DNA of 64,000 nucleotides from assembly GCF_000153165.2 (NCBI RefSeq), contig NC_014472.1:431501-495500 (forward strand), in the 5' to 3' direction. Source of the DNA: Maribacter sp. HTCC2170 (GTDB lineage: Bacteria > Bacteroidota > Bacteroidia > Flavobacteriales > Flavobacteriaceae). The number at the start of each line of letters is the position of its first letter. Position 1 is the first letter of the stretch. Below are positions 8,527-16,660 of the stretch, piece by piece. The notes beneath the pieces were generated by a model, which made no database searches, had not been told where the DNA came from, and was given only the letters and a program-made list of their open reading frames with translations. The translations under genes and the position numbers were made by a program.

Positions 8527-9379
8527 AAAACTGATTACAGTAGTCAAAATTGCCATTAGTGCAATTCTTATCTATTTTATATTTACCAAAGTTGATTTTG
8601 AACAAGTTGTCGGCACCTTAAAAAAGACTAACCCGCTATATTTAATACTAGCGATTTTGCTGTTCATTGCATCCAAAGTACTCGCATCAATTAGATTGAA
8701 TCTCTATTTTCATGAACTCAATGTTTGCTTGTCACAACTGAGCAATTTAAAACTCTATTTACTCGGAATGTTCTATAACCTTTTTCTACCTGGAGGAATT
8801 GGAGGCGATGCTTACAAAGGCTATTTAATCAAGAAAAACTTTGAGGTTGACACCAAAAAAGTCGTTTCGGTTCTTATTTTAGACCGCTTAAGTGGATTGC
8901 TCCTGCTATTTATATATGCCTGTATTCTAGCAATTTTATTAGACAATACCCTGTTGGCTAAATATGAATTGGTCATTTGGGTTTTAGGCATATTGTCCGT
9001 AGTAGTTTTTTGGTTCTTGATCAAACGGTTTTTTAACTATGTCTTGCCAGTTTTTTGGAGGTCTTTTTTACTTTCAGCCTTGGTACAATTGGCGCAGTTG
9101 ATTTGTGTTTATTTTATACTTCAATCCTTGTCAATTCAACTTGATACGATTGCATATCTCTTCATATTCCTATTGTCCTCAATTGTTTCTGTATTGCCGC
9201 TTACCATTGGTGGGATTGGAAGTAGAGAAGTAACTTTTTTCTATGGGGCAACACTATTGGCCCTAGATGAGAACACTTCAATCAGCATAAGTATGGTGTT
9301 CTTTTTGATAACGGCATTAGTATCATTCTTTGGTCTCATTTACCATTTTAAAAAGGTACTGCTAAAAACCACTGATTAA
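8507..9379 (+). CDS. Lysylphosphatidylglycerol synthase-like TM-domain (UPF0104) protein, flippase-like
   Basis: 290 aa with about seven or eight transmembrane helices and the family signature FYNLFLPGGIGGDAYKGYLI near residues 87-107. Family members (AglD or MprF flippase-domain type) are proposed to translocate lipid-linked sugars or aminoacyl lipids. The start is TTG at 8507, inside the end of the GT2 gene; no in-frame ATG lies near, and the 20-nt overlap suggests translational coupling. The partner GT2 makes a lipid-linked sugar and this protein could flip it; that is inference from context. Confidence 0.82.
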   Translation: MGTASRKKLITVVKIAISAILIYFIFTKVDFEQVVGTLKKTNPLYLILAILLFIASKVLASIRLNLYFHELNVCLSQLSNLKLYLLGMFYNLFLPGGIGGDAYKGYLIKKNFEVDTKKVVSVLILDRLSGLLLLFIYACILAILLDNTLLAKYELVIWVLGILSVVVFWFLIKRFFNYVLPVFWRSFLLSALVQLAQLICVYFILQSLSIQLDTIAYLFIFLLSSIVSVLPLTIGGIGSREVTFFYGATLLALDENTSISISMVFFLITALVSFFGLIYHFKKVLLKTTD

Positions 9380-11034
9380 CGAATATGAATCAAGTGCATT
9401 TTATTAAGCACTTTTTTACGTGTAGAGGGATCTAAAAACTTAGCCTGTAATCTTGTAATCCTAAATTGTTTTTCAGATAGTTGTTTATCCCAATCCAAAC
9501 CCTCTTTTTTCATAGAGATCAATTCCTTATCATTGGCATATACCCATAAACCTTGTTGTTGTTTCAAATCTTCTATACTGGTAATCTTTACAGGATGTTG
9601 ATTGTAAAAATCCAAACCCCAAGTATGGTTCCCTGATATCTTGTAAATATTATCAACAGGAATGTTTTGCTCTTTAATAGTTTTAGACATAGTTGAACCA
9701 GCCTGATATTCCAATAAAGTTGGATAAAAATGCGTATTTAAAACTCCGTTTAACAAAACTGAACTCATCACTCCAACAGTTATGATTCTAAAGTAATAAT
9801 CTTCTCGTTTAAGGCAATAATAAACAATCAAAACGGCTAGTACTCCTTTCCAAATAAAGTTATAATAGGAATCTGCTTTAAATACGAAGAAGCAGATAAA
9901 GACAGTGGCAATAAAAATAACTGCAAGCACAAGATATTGAAATCCCAAAAGTACCTTTTTTAATGGCTGGTCACCTTCTTTATAGAGTTTATATAGGTAG
10001 GACGCAGATAGCACTGCAAACAATGGCATGACAATATTTAGGTAATGTGGTAATTTAAATTGGGCAAAACTAATGATGATGAAAATCAAAGTAATTCCCC
10101 CTAAAGTCAGGACCTCGTTTTCAGAGTTGAACCTGAACTTAGTTCTAATCATGTTTTTTACCTTATTCCAGTAGGCAAGTAACCCCACTACAGTCCATGG
10201 TAAAAAGACCCATAAAAAAGTATGAAAAAAGAAGAAGTAATCACTACTATTCTTCCCTACCCCTTCTCCACTTAGGCGCTCAAAACTCTGTTCCCAAAAA
10301 ATAAAGAATATCCCGCTCCGATTCCCTTTTCCACGTATGATCTTCTCGGGGTGCAGATCAAATTGATGGTAATAGGCATAAAGCATCGGGGTAATCACTA
10401 GAGCGAAAACAATCAGCCCTACTAACACTCGCCAATTGAGGAACATCTTCCACTGCCGGGTATATCCCAAATGGCATAGAATAGGTAGTCCAATGACCAA
10501 AAGTGCAATCTGTCCTTTTGTTGAAAAAGCTATACCGGCACCAATAGTACCCAATATCATATGCTTGAGTGAATTCTTTTCTATATAAACAGCCAAATGC
10601 CATATAGAAAAAACAGCAAATCCAGTAAGTACGGCATCGGTACGAACGTCGATTACTCCCAAAACAATGGTTTGTGATGTCATGAAAATCAAAGCCGCAA
10701 GTTTGCCAACATTTTGATTGTAAAGTAACTTACCCAACCCAAAACAACTATATGCTCCTAACAAGGTTGCTAGAATAGCAGGAATGCGATATGCCCATTC
10801 AAACAACCCAAATATCTTGAACGAAAGTGCAGCCAACCAATAATGCATATGTGGCTTATCCAAATACTCCCCGGGTCCTTTAAACAGGCTAAGAAAATCA
10901 TTCTCTTGAACCATGCGCATTGCCATGACCGCAAATTGGGCAGAATCATTTTCGAAGAGTGTGACGAACATTCCAGCGATATAAACTAGAACAATCATTG
11001 CCATTAAAAACCAATACCTGGTGTTCGAAATCAT
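9376..11034 (-). CDS. GT39-family (ArnT-like) membrane glycosyltransferase
   Basis: 552 aa from the ATG at 11034, which overlaps the PAP2 stop as ATGA; a longer frame to 11082 would lie well inside the PAP2 gene and is unlikely. About eleven or twelve transmembrane helices. The first periplasmic loop has the GT-C signature (YIAGMFVTLFENDSAQFAVM, then LDKPHMHYW), with a DKPP-like motif reading DKPH. Members transfer a sugar from undecaprenyl phosphate to lipid A phosphate or to protein on the periplasmic side. PAP2 immediately upstream and a polyprenyl-phosphate GT2 nearby support a role in lipid A or glycolipid modification. Confidence 0.85.
   Translation of the reverse strand: MISNTRYWFLMAMIVLVYIAGMFVTLFENDSAQFAVMAMRMVQENDFLSLFKGPGEYLDKPHMHYWLAALSFKIFGLFEWAYRIPAILATLLGAYSCFGLGKLLYNQNVGKLAALIFMTSQTIVLGVIDVRTDAVLTGFAVFSIWHLAVYIEKNSLKHMILGTIGAGIAFSTKGQIALLVIGLPILCHLGYTRQWKMFLNWRVLVGLIVFALVITPMLYAYYHQFDLHPEKIIRGKGNRSGIFFIFWEQSFERLSGEGVGKNSSDYFFFFHTFLWVFLPWTVVGLLAYWNKVKNMIRTKFRFNSENEVLTLGGITLIFIIISFAQFKLPHYLNIVMPLFAVLSASYLYKLYKEGDQPLKKVLLGFQYLVLAVIFIATVFICFFVFKADSYYNFIWKGVLAVLIVYYCLKREDYYFRIITVGVMSSVLLNGVLNTHFYPTLLEYQAGSTMSKTIKEQNIPVDNIYKISGNHTWGLDFYNQHPVKITSIEDLKQQQGLWVYANDKELISMKKEGLDWDKQLSEKQFRITRLQAKFLDPSTRKKVLNKMHLIHIR
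9392..9417 (+). terminator. Possible terminator of the flippase-like gene
   Basis: A 6-bp stem (AAGTGC/GCACTT) with a 10-nt loop, followed directly by six T, begins 13 nt after the plus-strand stop. It lies inside the 3' coding end of the convergent GT39 gene. The stem is short, so confidence is low. Confidence 0.35.
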
Positions 11035-11600
11035 AGTTGGTATTTGTGAAGTGCAAATATATACAACTTGGAAAAGAGCCAACTAAGCCCTAATCCAATA
11101 CAGATTCCTGTTAATACGTCCAGCGGAAAATGTACTCCTATATAAATTCTGCTATAGGCTACCATAAGTGCCCATAAGAAAAGTAAAGTACCAATAAACC
11201 TATATTTGGATTTTAATAAAAAGGTGAAGAAAGAAGCTACTGCAAAAGAATTCGCCGCATGGGCCGAAAAATAACCAAACCTACCACCACAAGAGTTCTT
11301 CACCAAACGCATAATTTCATTAACATCTTGATCATAACAAGGTCTTAAGCGCTCAACCCCATATTTAAAAAAATTGGCCAATTGATCCGTAACGAGAATC
11401 AATAACCCTATTGTAAGAAGTACAATGAAGGTTTTTCTTAGCCCTAGGTGCTTATAGATTAGAGTCAACAAAAGAAGATATACAGGAATTGAACTCAACT
11501 TATTGGTAACGAACATCCAAAAGCCATCCCAGATGGGGTTACCTAAATTATTAAGAAATAAGAATACCTCTTTATCAAGTTGAATGAGCTCTTCCAACAT
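11031..11600 (-). CDS. PAP2-superfamily membrane phosphatase
   Basis: 189 aa with about five transmembrane helices. The three phosphatase motifs are present: KYGVERLRPC (KX6RP type), SAHAANSFAVA in place of the usual PSGH, and SRIYIGVHFPLDV (SRX5HX3D). The alanine in SAHA keeps the catalytic histidine. Candidates are undecaprenyl-diphosphate phosphatase (BacA-independent type) or a lipid A phosphatase of the LpxE/LpxF kind. The stop overlaps the start of the ArnT-like gene, so the two products are made together and probably act on the same lipid. Confidence 0.86.
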   Translation of the reverse strand: MLEELIQLDKEVFLFLNNLGNPIWDGFWMFVTNKLSSIPVYLLLLTLIYKHLGLRKTFIVLLTIGLLILVTDQLANFFKYGVERLRPCYDQDVNEIMRLVKNSCGGRFGYFSAHAANSFAVASFFTFLLKSKYRFIGTLLFLWALMVAYSRIYIGVHFPLDVLTGICIGLGLSWLFSKLYIFALHKYQL

Positions 11601-11605
11601 ATTGT

Positions 11606-11833
11606 TTAGTCTTCGTAACGGGACACCTCTCTATCGTAGAAAGCTGTGGCTTGTTCTATGGCATATTCAGTTTCTGCCTCCAATTCTTTTTCATCTTCCT
11701 TAGAAAACTCCTCAAACCATTCTACCTCATCATTCTCAAGGTTAATAATGAACCTTGGATACTCCGTGTGTATCACAAAAATCGCATTTGGTAAATCTGT
11801 GTTATCTCCTAGAATAAATTTTGGAAGCTCCAT
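11606..11833 (-). CDS. Small acidic conserved hypothetical protein
   Basis: 75 aa, strongly acidic, with no signal peptide or membrane helix. The first half looks like beta strands (PNAIFVIHTEYPRFIINLEN) and the second half like an acidic helix (SKEDEKELEAETEYAIEQAT). It lies 5 nt upstream of PAP2, so it is probably co-transcribed. I do not recognise a named family; such short proteins are found in flavobacterial genomes. A coding role is supported by position and by the absence of a competing frame. Confidence 0.65.
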   Translation of the reverse strand: MELPKFILGDNTDLPNAIFVIHTEYPRFIINLENDEVEWFEEFSKEDEKELEAETEYAIEQATAFYDREVSRYED

Positions 11834-11900
11834 ATAAAATATTTAAAATCAGATATTATAATTACACCCTTCAACAAACTTGGGTCAACTAAAAAGGAAA

Positions 11901-13265
11901 TTAGCCAATCAATTTTTTTGTCAAATAATTAAATCGAATATACAACATAATCGCCGATGCCGTTAAGCCAGTCAATAGACCAATCCAGATTCCTGTACTT
12001 TTTAAATCGGTATGTAATCCCAGGTAGTATGAAATAGGAAAACCTATCAACCAATATGCAACAAATGTTATTGCCGTCGGAATTTTGACATCCTGTAAAC
12101 CTCTGAGTGCACCAAGAACAACAACCTGAATACCATCCGAGATTTGGAAAAAAGCAGCCACAAACAACAACTGACTTGCCAAAATTATCACTTCGGTATT
12201 ATCTGCCATATTCTTGACATCGTTCACATCTAAATAAATGGTCGGGAACCAATTTCTTCCCAATAAGAACAAAAGCGCAAAAACGATCTCAACCAAAAAG
12301 GTTAAAAAGAAAATTGATATTGCCAACCTTCTTAATTCTTTAAAGTTTTGCAACCCTTTTTGATTACCAACCCTTATCATTGCAGCAACACCAAGTCCCA
12401 TACCGAACATAAAGGTCATACTACTTAAGTTCAAAGCAATTTGGTTGGCTGCCTGGGCATTTTTACCTAATACACCACTTAACCAAATAGCTCCGGTAAA
12501 AATGGCAACTTCAAAAAACATCTGCAGTGCAGAAGGAAAACCAAGACCCACAATTTTATTCATTACCCTATTCTCTATTTTCCTAAAATTGAAGCCTGTT
12601 ACATAATCATGGAATTTCTTTTTCCCTCTTAACAAGAACCAGATATAGAAAACCATTATAAAACGGGAAGTAAGTGTTCCTATGGCGGCACCAACAATCC
12701 CCAATTTTGGAAATCCAAATGAACCAAAAATCAATAAATAGTTTAGCACAATGTTTACAATATTGGCAATTATGGTCGCATACATTGGGTATTTTGTCTG
12801 TGAAAGACCTTCAGAAAACTGTTTAAAAGCCTGGAAAATTATCAATGGCACTAACGAAAAAGCAACCAAATCAAGGTAAGGCATTGCCAATTCAACCACC
12901 TCAGGTGGCTGTTTCATTAAATGCATCAGGGGTTTCAACAGCAAAATAAGACCAAATAGGGCAAGACCTAAAGTTGTGCATAATACCAATCCGTGTTTTA
13001 AGGCGCTTTTTGCGTTCACCTTGTTCCCTGCGCCATCAGCTTCGGCCACCAAGGGTGTTATTGCAGTTGAAAATCCAATTCCCAATGACATGGCGATAAA
13101 GACAAAACTATTTCCCAGAGATACAGCAGCAAGTTCCGCAGTACCCAATTGCCCAACCATAATGTTATCAGCAAAGGCAACAAAAGTATGTCCTAGCATC
13201 CCCATTATTACGGGAACAGATAACTTGATGTTATATTTAAATTCTTTGGTGTATTGCTTGAACAA
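11901..13265 (-). CDS. MATE-family efflux transporter
   Basis: About 454 aa from the TTG at 13265. The frame can be extended to a TTG at 13289, but that codon is the end of a TATATTTG -7 promoter box, so it should not be translated. Twelve transmembrane helices are evident, with the family signatures PVIMGMLGHTFVAFADNIMV in helix 1, LGTAELAAVSLGNS after it, and LNYLLIFGSFGFPKLGIVGA mid-protein. MATE proteins expel cationic drugs or metabolites by H+ or Na+ antiport. The gene stands alone, between a small acidic protein and mazG. Confidence 0.9.
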   Translation of the reverse strand: MFKQYTKEFKYNIKLSVPVIMGMLGHTFVAFADNIMVGQLGTAELAAVSLGNSFVFIAMSLGIGFSTAITPLVAEADGAGNKVNAKSALKHGLVLCTTLGLALFGLILLLKPLMHLMKQPPEVVELAMPYLDLVAFSLVPLIIFQAFKQFSEGLSQTKYPMYATIIANIVNIVLNYLLIFGSFGFPKLGIVGAAIGTLTSRFIMVFYIWFLLRGKKKFHDYVTGFNFRKIENRVMNKIVGLGFPSALQMFFEVAIFTGAIWLSGVLGKNAQAANQIALNLSSMTFMFGMGLGVAAMIRVGNQKGLQNFKELRRLAISIFFLTFLVEIVFALLFLLGRNWFPTIYLDVNDVKNMADNTEVIILASQLLFVAAFFQISDGIQVVVLGALRGLQDVKIPTAITFVAYWLIGFPISYYLGLHTDLKSTGIWIGLLTGLTASAIMLYIRFNYLTKKLIG

Positions 13266-13286
13266 ATTCGAACTATTTTGCGAAGG

Positions 13287-13294
13287 CAAATATA
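13287..13294 (-). promoter_or_regulatory. Candidate -7 box (TATATTTG) of the MATE gene
   Basis: The minus-strand TATATTTG matches TANNTTTG exactly and lies 21 nt upstream of the TTG chosen as the start. No TTG -33 box is visible at 18-20 nt. The box overlaps the start of the longest reading frame, which is why the shorter start was chosen. Confidence 0.42.
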
Positions 13295-13354
13295 GTTCCT
13301 TCCTAATTATTTACCGTTGTAAAAACACTAATGAATTATTGATTTTGTAAATAG

Positions 13355-14128
13355 TTAAATAGATTTAGCTTCTTCCCAGTAGATATCCATTTCGGCCAGG
13401 GTCATATCTTTTAAACTCTTACCTGTTTCTTTTGCTTTTGTTTCCAAATATTGAAACCTACTTATGAATTTCTTATTGGTGCGCTCCAAGGCATTGTCTG
13501 GATTTACGTTCAAAAAACGTGCATAGTTGATCATGGAAAAAAGTACGTCGCCAAACTCTGCTTCAACTTTATCAGGATTACCGGATTTAATTTCAGTTTG
13601 AAGTTCTGATAGTTCTTCTTGCACCTTTTCGAATACTTGTTCGGGCTTTTCCCAATCAAAACCAACCCCTGCTACTTTGTCCTGAATGCGATTAGCCTTA
13701 ACTAGGGCTGGCAACCCATTTGGAACTCCCTCTAAAACACTTTTTTTACCCTCTTTTAGTTTTATGCTTTCCCAATTCTGTTTAACCTCATCCTCATTTG
13801 CCACTTCTACATCGCCATAAATATGTGGGTGCCTGTTGATGAGTTTTTCGCATATACTGTTGCATACATCAGCTACGTCAAAATCATTAGTTTCCGAACC
13901 AATCTTCGAATAGAACACAATGTGCAACAAAAGGTCTCCCAACTCATTTTTGACCTCCTCCAAGTCATTTTTCAAAATAGCATCTCCAAGCTCATAGGTC
14001 TCTTCAATTGTCAGGTGCCGCAAGGTCTGCATGGTCTGCTTTTTATCCCACGGACATTGCTCCCGAAGTTCATCCATTATAGTCAATAAACGATCAAATG
14101 CCTTTAGTTGCGATGCTCTAGAATTCAT
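13355..14128 (-). CDS. mazG: Nucleoside triphosphate pyrophosphohydrolase
   Basis: 257 aa, the usual length of two-domain MazG. It hydrolyses non-canonical or excess NTPs to NMP and diphosphate. The first MazG domain carries CPWDKKQTMQTLRHLTIEET and the EExxE/ExxD metal ligands in EETYELGDAI and EVKNELGDLL; the second repeats this pattern (EEVQEELSELQTEI as KVQEELSELQ, then EAEFGDVLFS). It is preceded by a good promoter and is not in an operon with the divergent TolB-like gene. Confidence 0.95.
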   Translation of the reverse strand: MNSRASQLKAFDRLLTIMDELREQCPWDKKQTMQTLRHLTIEETYELGDAILKNDLEEVKNELGDLLLHIVFYSKIGSETNDFDVADVCNSICEKLINRHPHIYGDVEVANEDEVKQNWESIKLKEGKKSVLEGVPNGLPALVKANRIQDKVAGVGFDWEKPEQVFEKVQEELSELQTEIKSGNPDKVEAEFGDVLFSMINYARFLNVNPDNALERTNKKFISRFQYLETKAKETGKSLKDMTLAEMDIYWEEAKSI

Positions 14129-14143
14129 AATTTATATTTTGCC

Positions 14144-14172
14144 CAAAAGTAAATACAAATAGATTAATGCAA
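14144..14172 (-). promoter_or_regulatory. mazG promoter, TTG-N18-TACTTTTG
   Basis: On the minus strand a TTG at 14172-14170 is followed after 18 nt by TACTTTTG (14151-14144), matching the Bacteroidota -33/-7 pattern. The -7 box ends 15 nt before the mazG ATG, giving a short leader. Confidence 0.5.
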
Positions 14173-14222
14173 TGGGAAATACCAACATTTTTAGCTACCT
14201 TAAATGATTAAATTTCAATTCA

Positions 14223-15731
14223 ATGAAAAGAAATAAAACGCTACGTATTTCTATCGCATATATGGTGATTTTCATACTATGTTTAGGTGTGAGCAACGCC
14301 CAAAAAAGCATTGGCATTTTTGAAAAGAATTCTGACATCGGAAATGTAAAACATAAAGGCTCATTGGAATTCAATATATCAGACAGCACATATACAATTT
14401 CTGGCAGCGGCACCAATATGTGGTTCGATACTGATGAATTTCATTTCGTTTGGAAAAAAATGTCAGGTGATGTTTCACTGGCCGCAAGTATTGAGATGCT
14501 TGGAGAGGGCGTTGACCTCCACAGAAAAGCTTGTTTGATGATTCGTCAAAATCTTGAACCCGATGCACCTTATGTTGATATTGCAATACACGGGGACGGA
14601 CTCACATCAATGCAGTACAGGAAAACGAAAGGAGGGATGACACATGATATAATATCGAATTTTACTGCCCCTCGTAGTGTACAACTGAAAAAAAATGATG
14701 GTTACTTTTCTATCTATGCAGCCTCGGACAAAGAAGAATTAAGTAATGCAGGTGGTTCTTTGCGATTAAAATTTACTGAACCATTTTATGTTGGCCTTGG
14801 CGTTTGTTCGCACAATAGTGATGTCATTGAGACAATTAAATTCTCTAAAGTGTCAATCGATGAAATAACAGAAAAAATAAACCCGCTTATGAAAATTGAA
14901 AGTACTTTGGAAATAATTGATATTGCCACCTTAAACAGAAAGGTTGTTCACCAACCAAAAGAGCATATAGAAGCGCCTAATTGGACGCCCGATGGTAAAA
15001 CCTTGATTTATAACAGCCAAGGATTACTCTATAAAATTTATGTTGAAGGTGGTGTACCAGAAATGATTCCTACTGATTTTGCGAACAAAATCAACAATGA
15101 CCATGGTATTTCACCTGATGGAACCCAAATGGTCATTAGTGACCAAACCGAGACAGGTCAATCAATGATTTATTCCATACCAATAGAAGGTGGAGTCCCT
15201 AAAAAAATAACACCTCTTGCATCATCGTATTGGCACGGTTGGTCACCTGATGGAAAAACGCTCGCCTACTGCGCTGAGCGCAACGATAATTATGACATTT
15301 ACACCATTCCTATTAAAGGTGGGGAAGAGACTCGACTTACCTCAACAGAAGGACTGGATGATGGTCCTGATTATTCCCCTGACGGAAAATATATTTATTT
15401 TAATTCCACCAGAACAGGAACAATGCAAATTTGGCGAATGAAAACTGATGGTTCTGAACAAGAACAAATTACCACAGATAAGTATAATGATTGGTTTGCA
15501 CACCCTTCTCCAGATGGTAAATGGTTGGCATATGTCACCTTTAATACTGATGTGCCTGCCGGCGATCACCCGCCCAATAAGGATGTTATGTTGCGGCTTA
15601 TGAATATAGAAACCAGAGAAGTTACCGTTCTGGCAAAAATATTTGGAGGACAGGGAACTATTAATGTACCATCCTGGTCGCCAGACAGTGGTAGAATTGC
15701 ATTTGTAAGTTATACCCAATGTAAGTCATGA
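14223..15731 (+). CDS. Exported TolB-like protein: beta-sandwich domain plus PD40 propeller
   Basis: 502 aa with a signal peptide (about 1-26, ending GVSNAQ). Residues about 35-220 form a DUF1349/concanavalin-like sandwich (GSGTNMWFDTDEFHFVWKKM, HRKACLMIRQNL). Residues 240-500 carry six PD40 (TolB-type) blades, seen as repeated SPDG motifs: WTPDGKTLIY, ISPDGTQMVI, WSPDGKTLAY, YSPDGKYIYF, PSPDGKWLAY, WSPDSGRIAF. The stop overlaps the start of the SMP-30-like gene by 4 nt (ATGA). The context of lactonase-like and glycoside-hydrolase-like proteins suggests glycan binding or sensing; it is not the Tol-Pal TolB. Confidence 0.82.
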   Translation: MKRNKTLRISIAYMVIFILCLGVSNAQKSIGIFEKNSDIGNVKHKGSLEFNISDSTYTISGSGTNMWFDTDEFHFVWKKMSGDVSLAASIEMLGEGVDLHRKACLMIRQNLEPDAPYVDIAIHGDGLTSMQYRKTKGGMTHDIISNFTAPRSVQLKKNDGYFSIYAASDKEELSNAGGSLRLKFTEPFYVGLGVCSHNSDVIETIKFSKVSIDEITEKINPLMKIESTLEIIDIATLNRKVVHQPKEHIEAPNWTPDGKTLIYNSQGLLYKIYVEGGVPEMIPTDFANKINNDHGISPDGTQMVISDQTETGQSMIYSIPIEGGVPKKITPLASSYWHGWSPDGKTLAYCAERNDNYDIYTIPIKGGEETRLTSTEGLDDGPDYSPDGKYIYFNSTRTGTMQIWRMKTDGSEQEQITTDKYNDWFAHPSPDGKWLAYVTFNTDVPAGDHPPNKDVMLRLMNIETREVTVLAKIFGGQGTINVPSWSPDSGRIAFVSYTQCKS

Positions 15732-16633
15732 ATAGACTTATTATACTTCGGTTTTCATTGTTCATACTTTTAATTGGGTTACTATCTTGTTGTAGACCCC
15801 AGAAAGATTTAATTATTGCTTCTGGAGCTGAACCCGTTTTAATATCATCGCACTATGATTTTACCGAGGGGCCTGCAGTCGATGAATGGGGCAATGTCTT
15901 TTTTACTGATCAACCCAACGACCAGATTCTTAAATGGTCGGAAGAAGATAACAAAGTCTCCGTTTTTATGAAGCCCTCAGGACGATCAAACGGACTTTAT
16001 TTTGATAATGACGGAAATCTTCTTTCCTGTGCCGATGAAAAGAACGAATTATGGCGAATTGATAAGTACAAAAATGTTTCCGTTTTGGTTGATGCATTTA
16101 ATGGTAAAAAACTCAACGGCCCCAATGACCTTTGGGTTGACAACAAAGGAGGAATTTATATTACTGATCCTTTTTACAAAAGACCATGGTGGGACCATGA
16201 AGAGCCTCAACTCAAAGCACAGCGTGTTTACTATTTAGCTCCAGGTCAAAATGAACTTTGTATAGCTGCAGAGGGCTTTGTTCGACCTAATGGTATTATC
16301 GGCACTCCTGACGGAAACATCCTCTATATTGCTGATATTGGGGATAAAAAGACTTATTCTTATAATATTGAAAAGGATGGAACTCTCACAAATAGAAAAC
16401 TGTTTGTTGAAATGGGTTCTGACGGGATGACCTTGGATAATAAAGACAATGTGTATATCACTGGTGATGGAGTAACCGTTTTCAATAAGAAAGGTGTGAA
16501 AATCCAACACATCCCCATTGACCAAAAATGGACTGCAAACGTTACCTTTGGTGGTAAGAATCAAAAGAAACTATTCATCACAGCAATGAGTTCTGTCTAT
16601 GTATTGGATATGAATGTAAAAGGGGTCAGATAA
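15728..16633 (+). CDS. SMP-30/gluconolactonase/LRE-like lipoprotein
   Basis: 301 aa. The lipobox is LIGLLSC, so it should be a lipoprotein. A six-bladed propeller follows with the family metal-site motifs: FTEGPAVDEWGNVFFTDQ (glutamate ligand), LNGPNDLWVDNKGGIYITDP (asparagine ligand) and GSDGMTLDNKDN (aspartate ligand). Family enzymes hydrolyse sugar lactones with a divalent metal. It is coupled to the upstream TolB-like gene by ATGA and lies 27 nt before a DUF4091 protein. A periplasmic or surface sugar-lactone hydrolase is plausible; the substrate is unknown. Confidence 0.85.
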   Translation: MNRLIILRFSLFILLIGLLSCCRPQKDLIIASGAEPVLISSHYDFTEGPAVDEWGNVFFTDQPNDQILKWSEEDNKVSVFMKPSGRSNGLYFDNDGNLLSCADEKNELWRIDKYKNVSVLVDAFNGKKLNGPNDLWVDNKGGIYITDPFYKRPWWDHEEPQLKAQRVYYLAPGQNELCIAAEGFVRPNGIIGTPDGNILYIADIGDKKTYSYNIEKDGTLTNRKLFVEMGSDGMTLDNKDNVYITGDGVTVFNKKGVKIQHIPIDQKWTANVTFGGKNQKKLFITAMSSVYVLDMNVKGVR

Positions 16634-16660
16634 TGAATACGATAAAACAAGTCCTTTTTT

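Noticed and set aside
11034-11082. Extended start of the GT39 gene at 11082
   Set aside because: The extension lies within the PAP2 coding sequence, while the ATG at 11034 overlaps the PAP2 stop as ATGA, a normal coupling arrangement.
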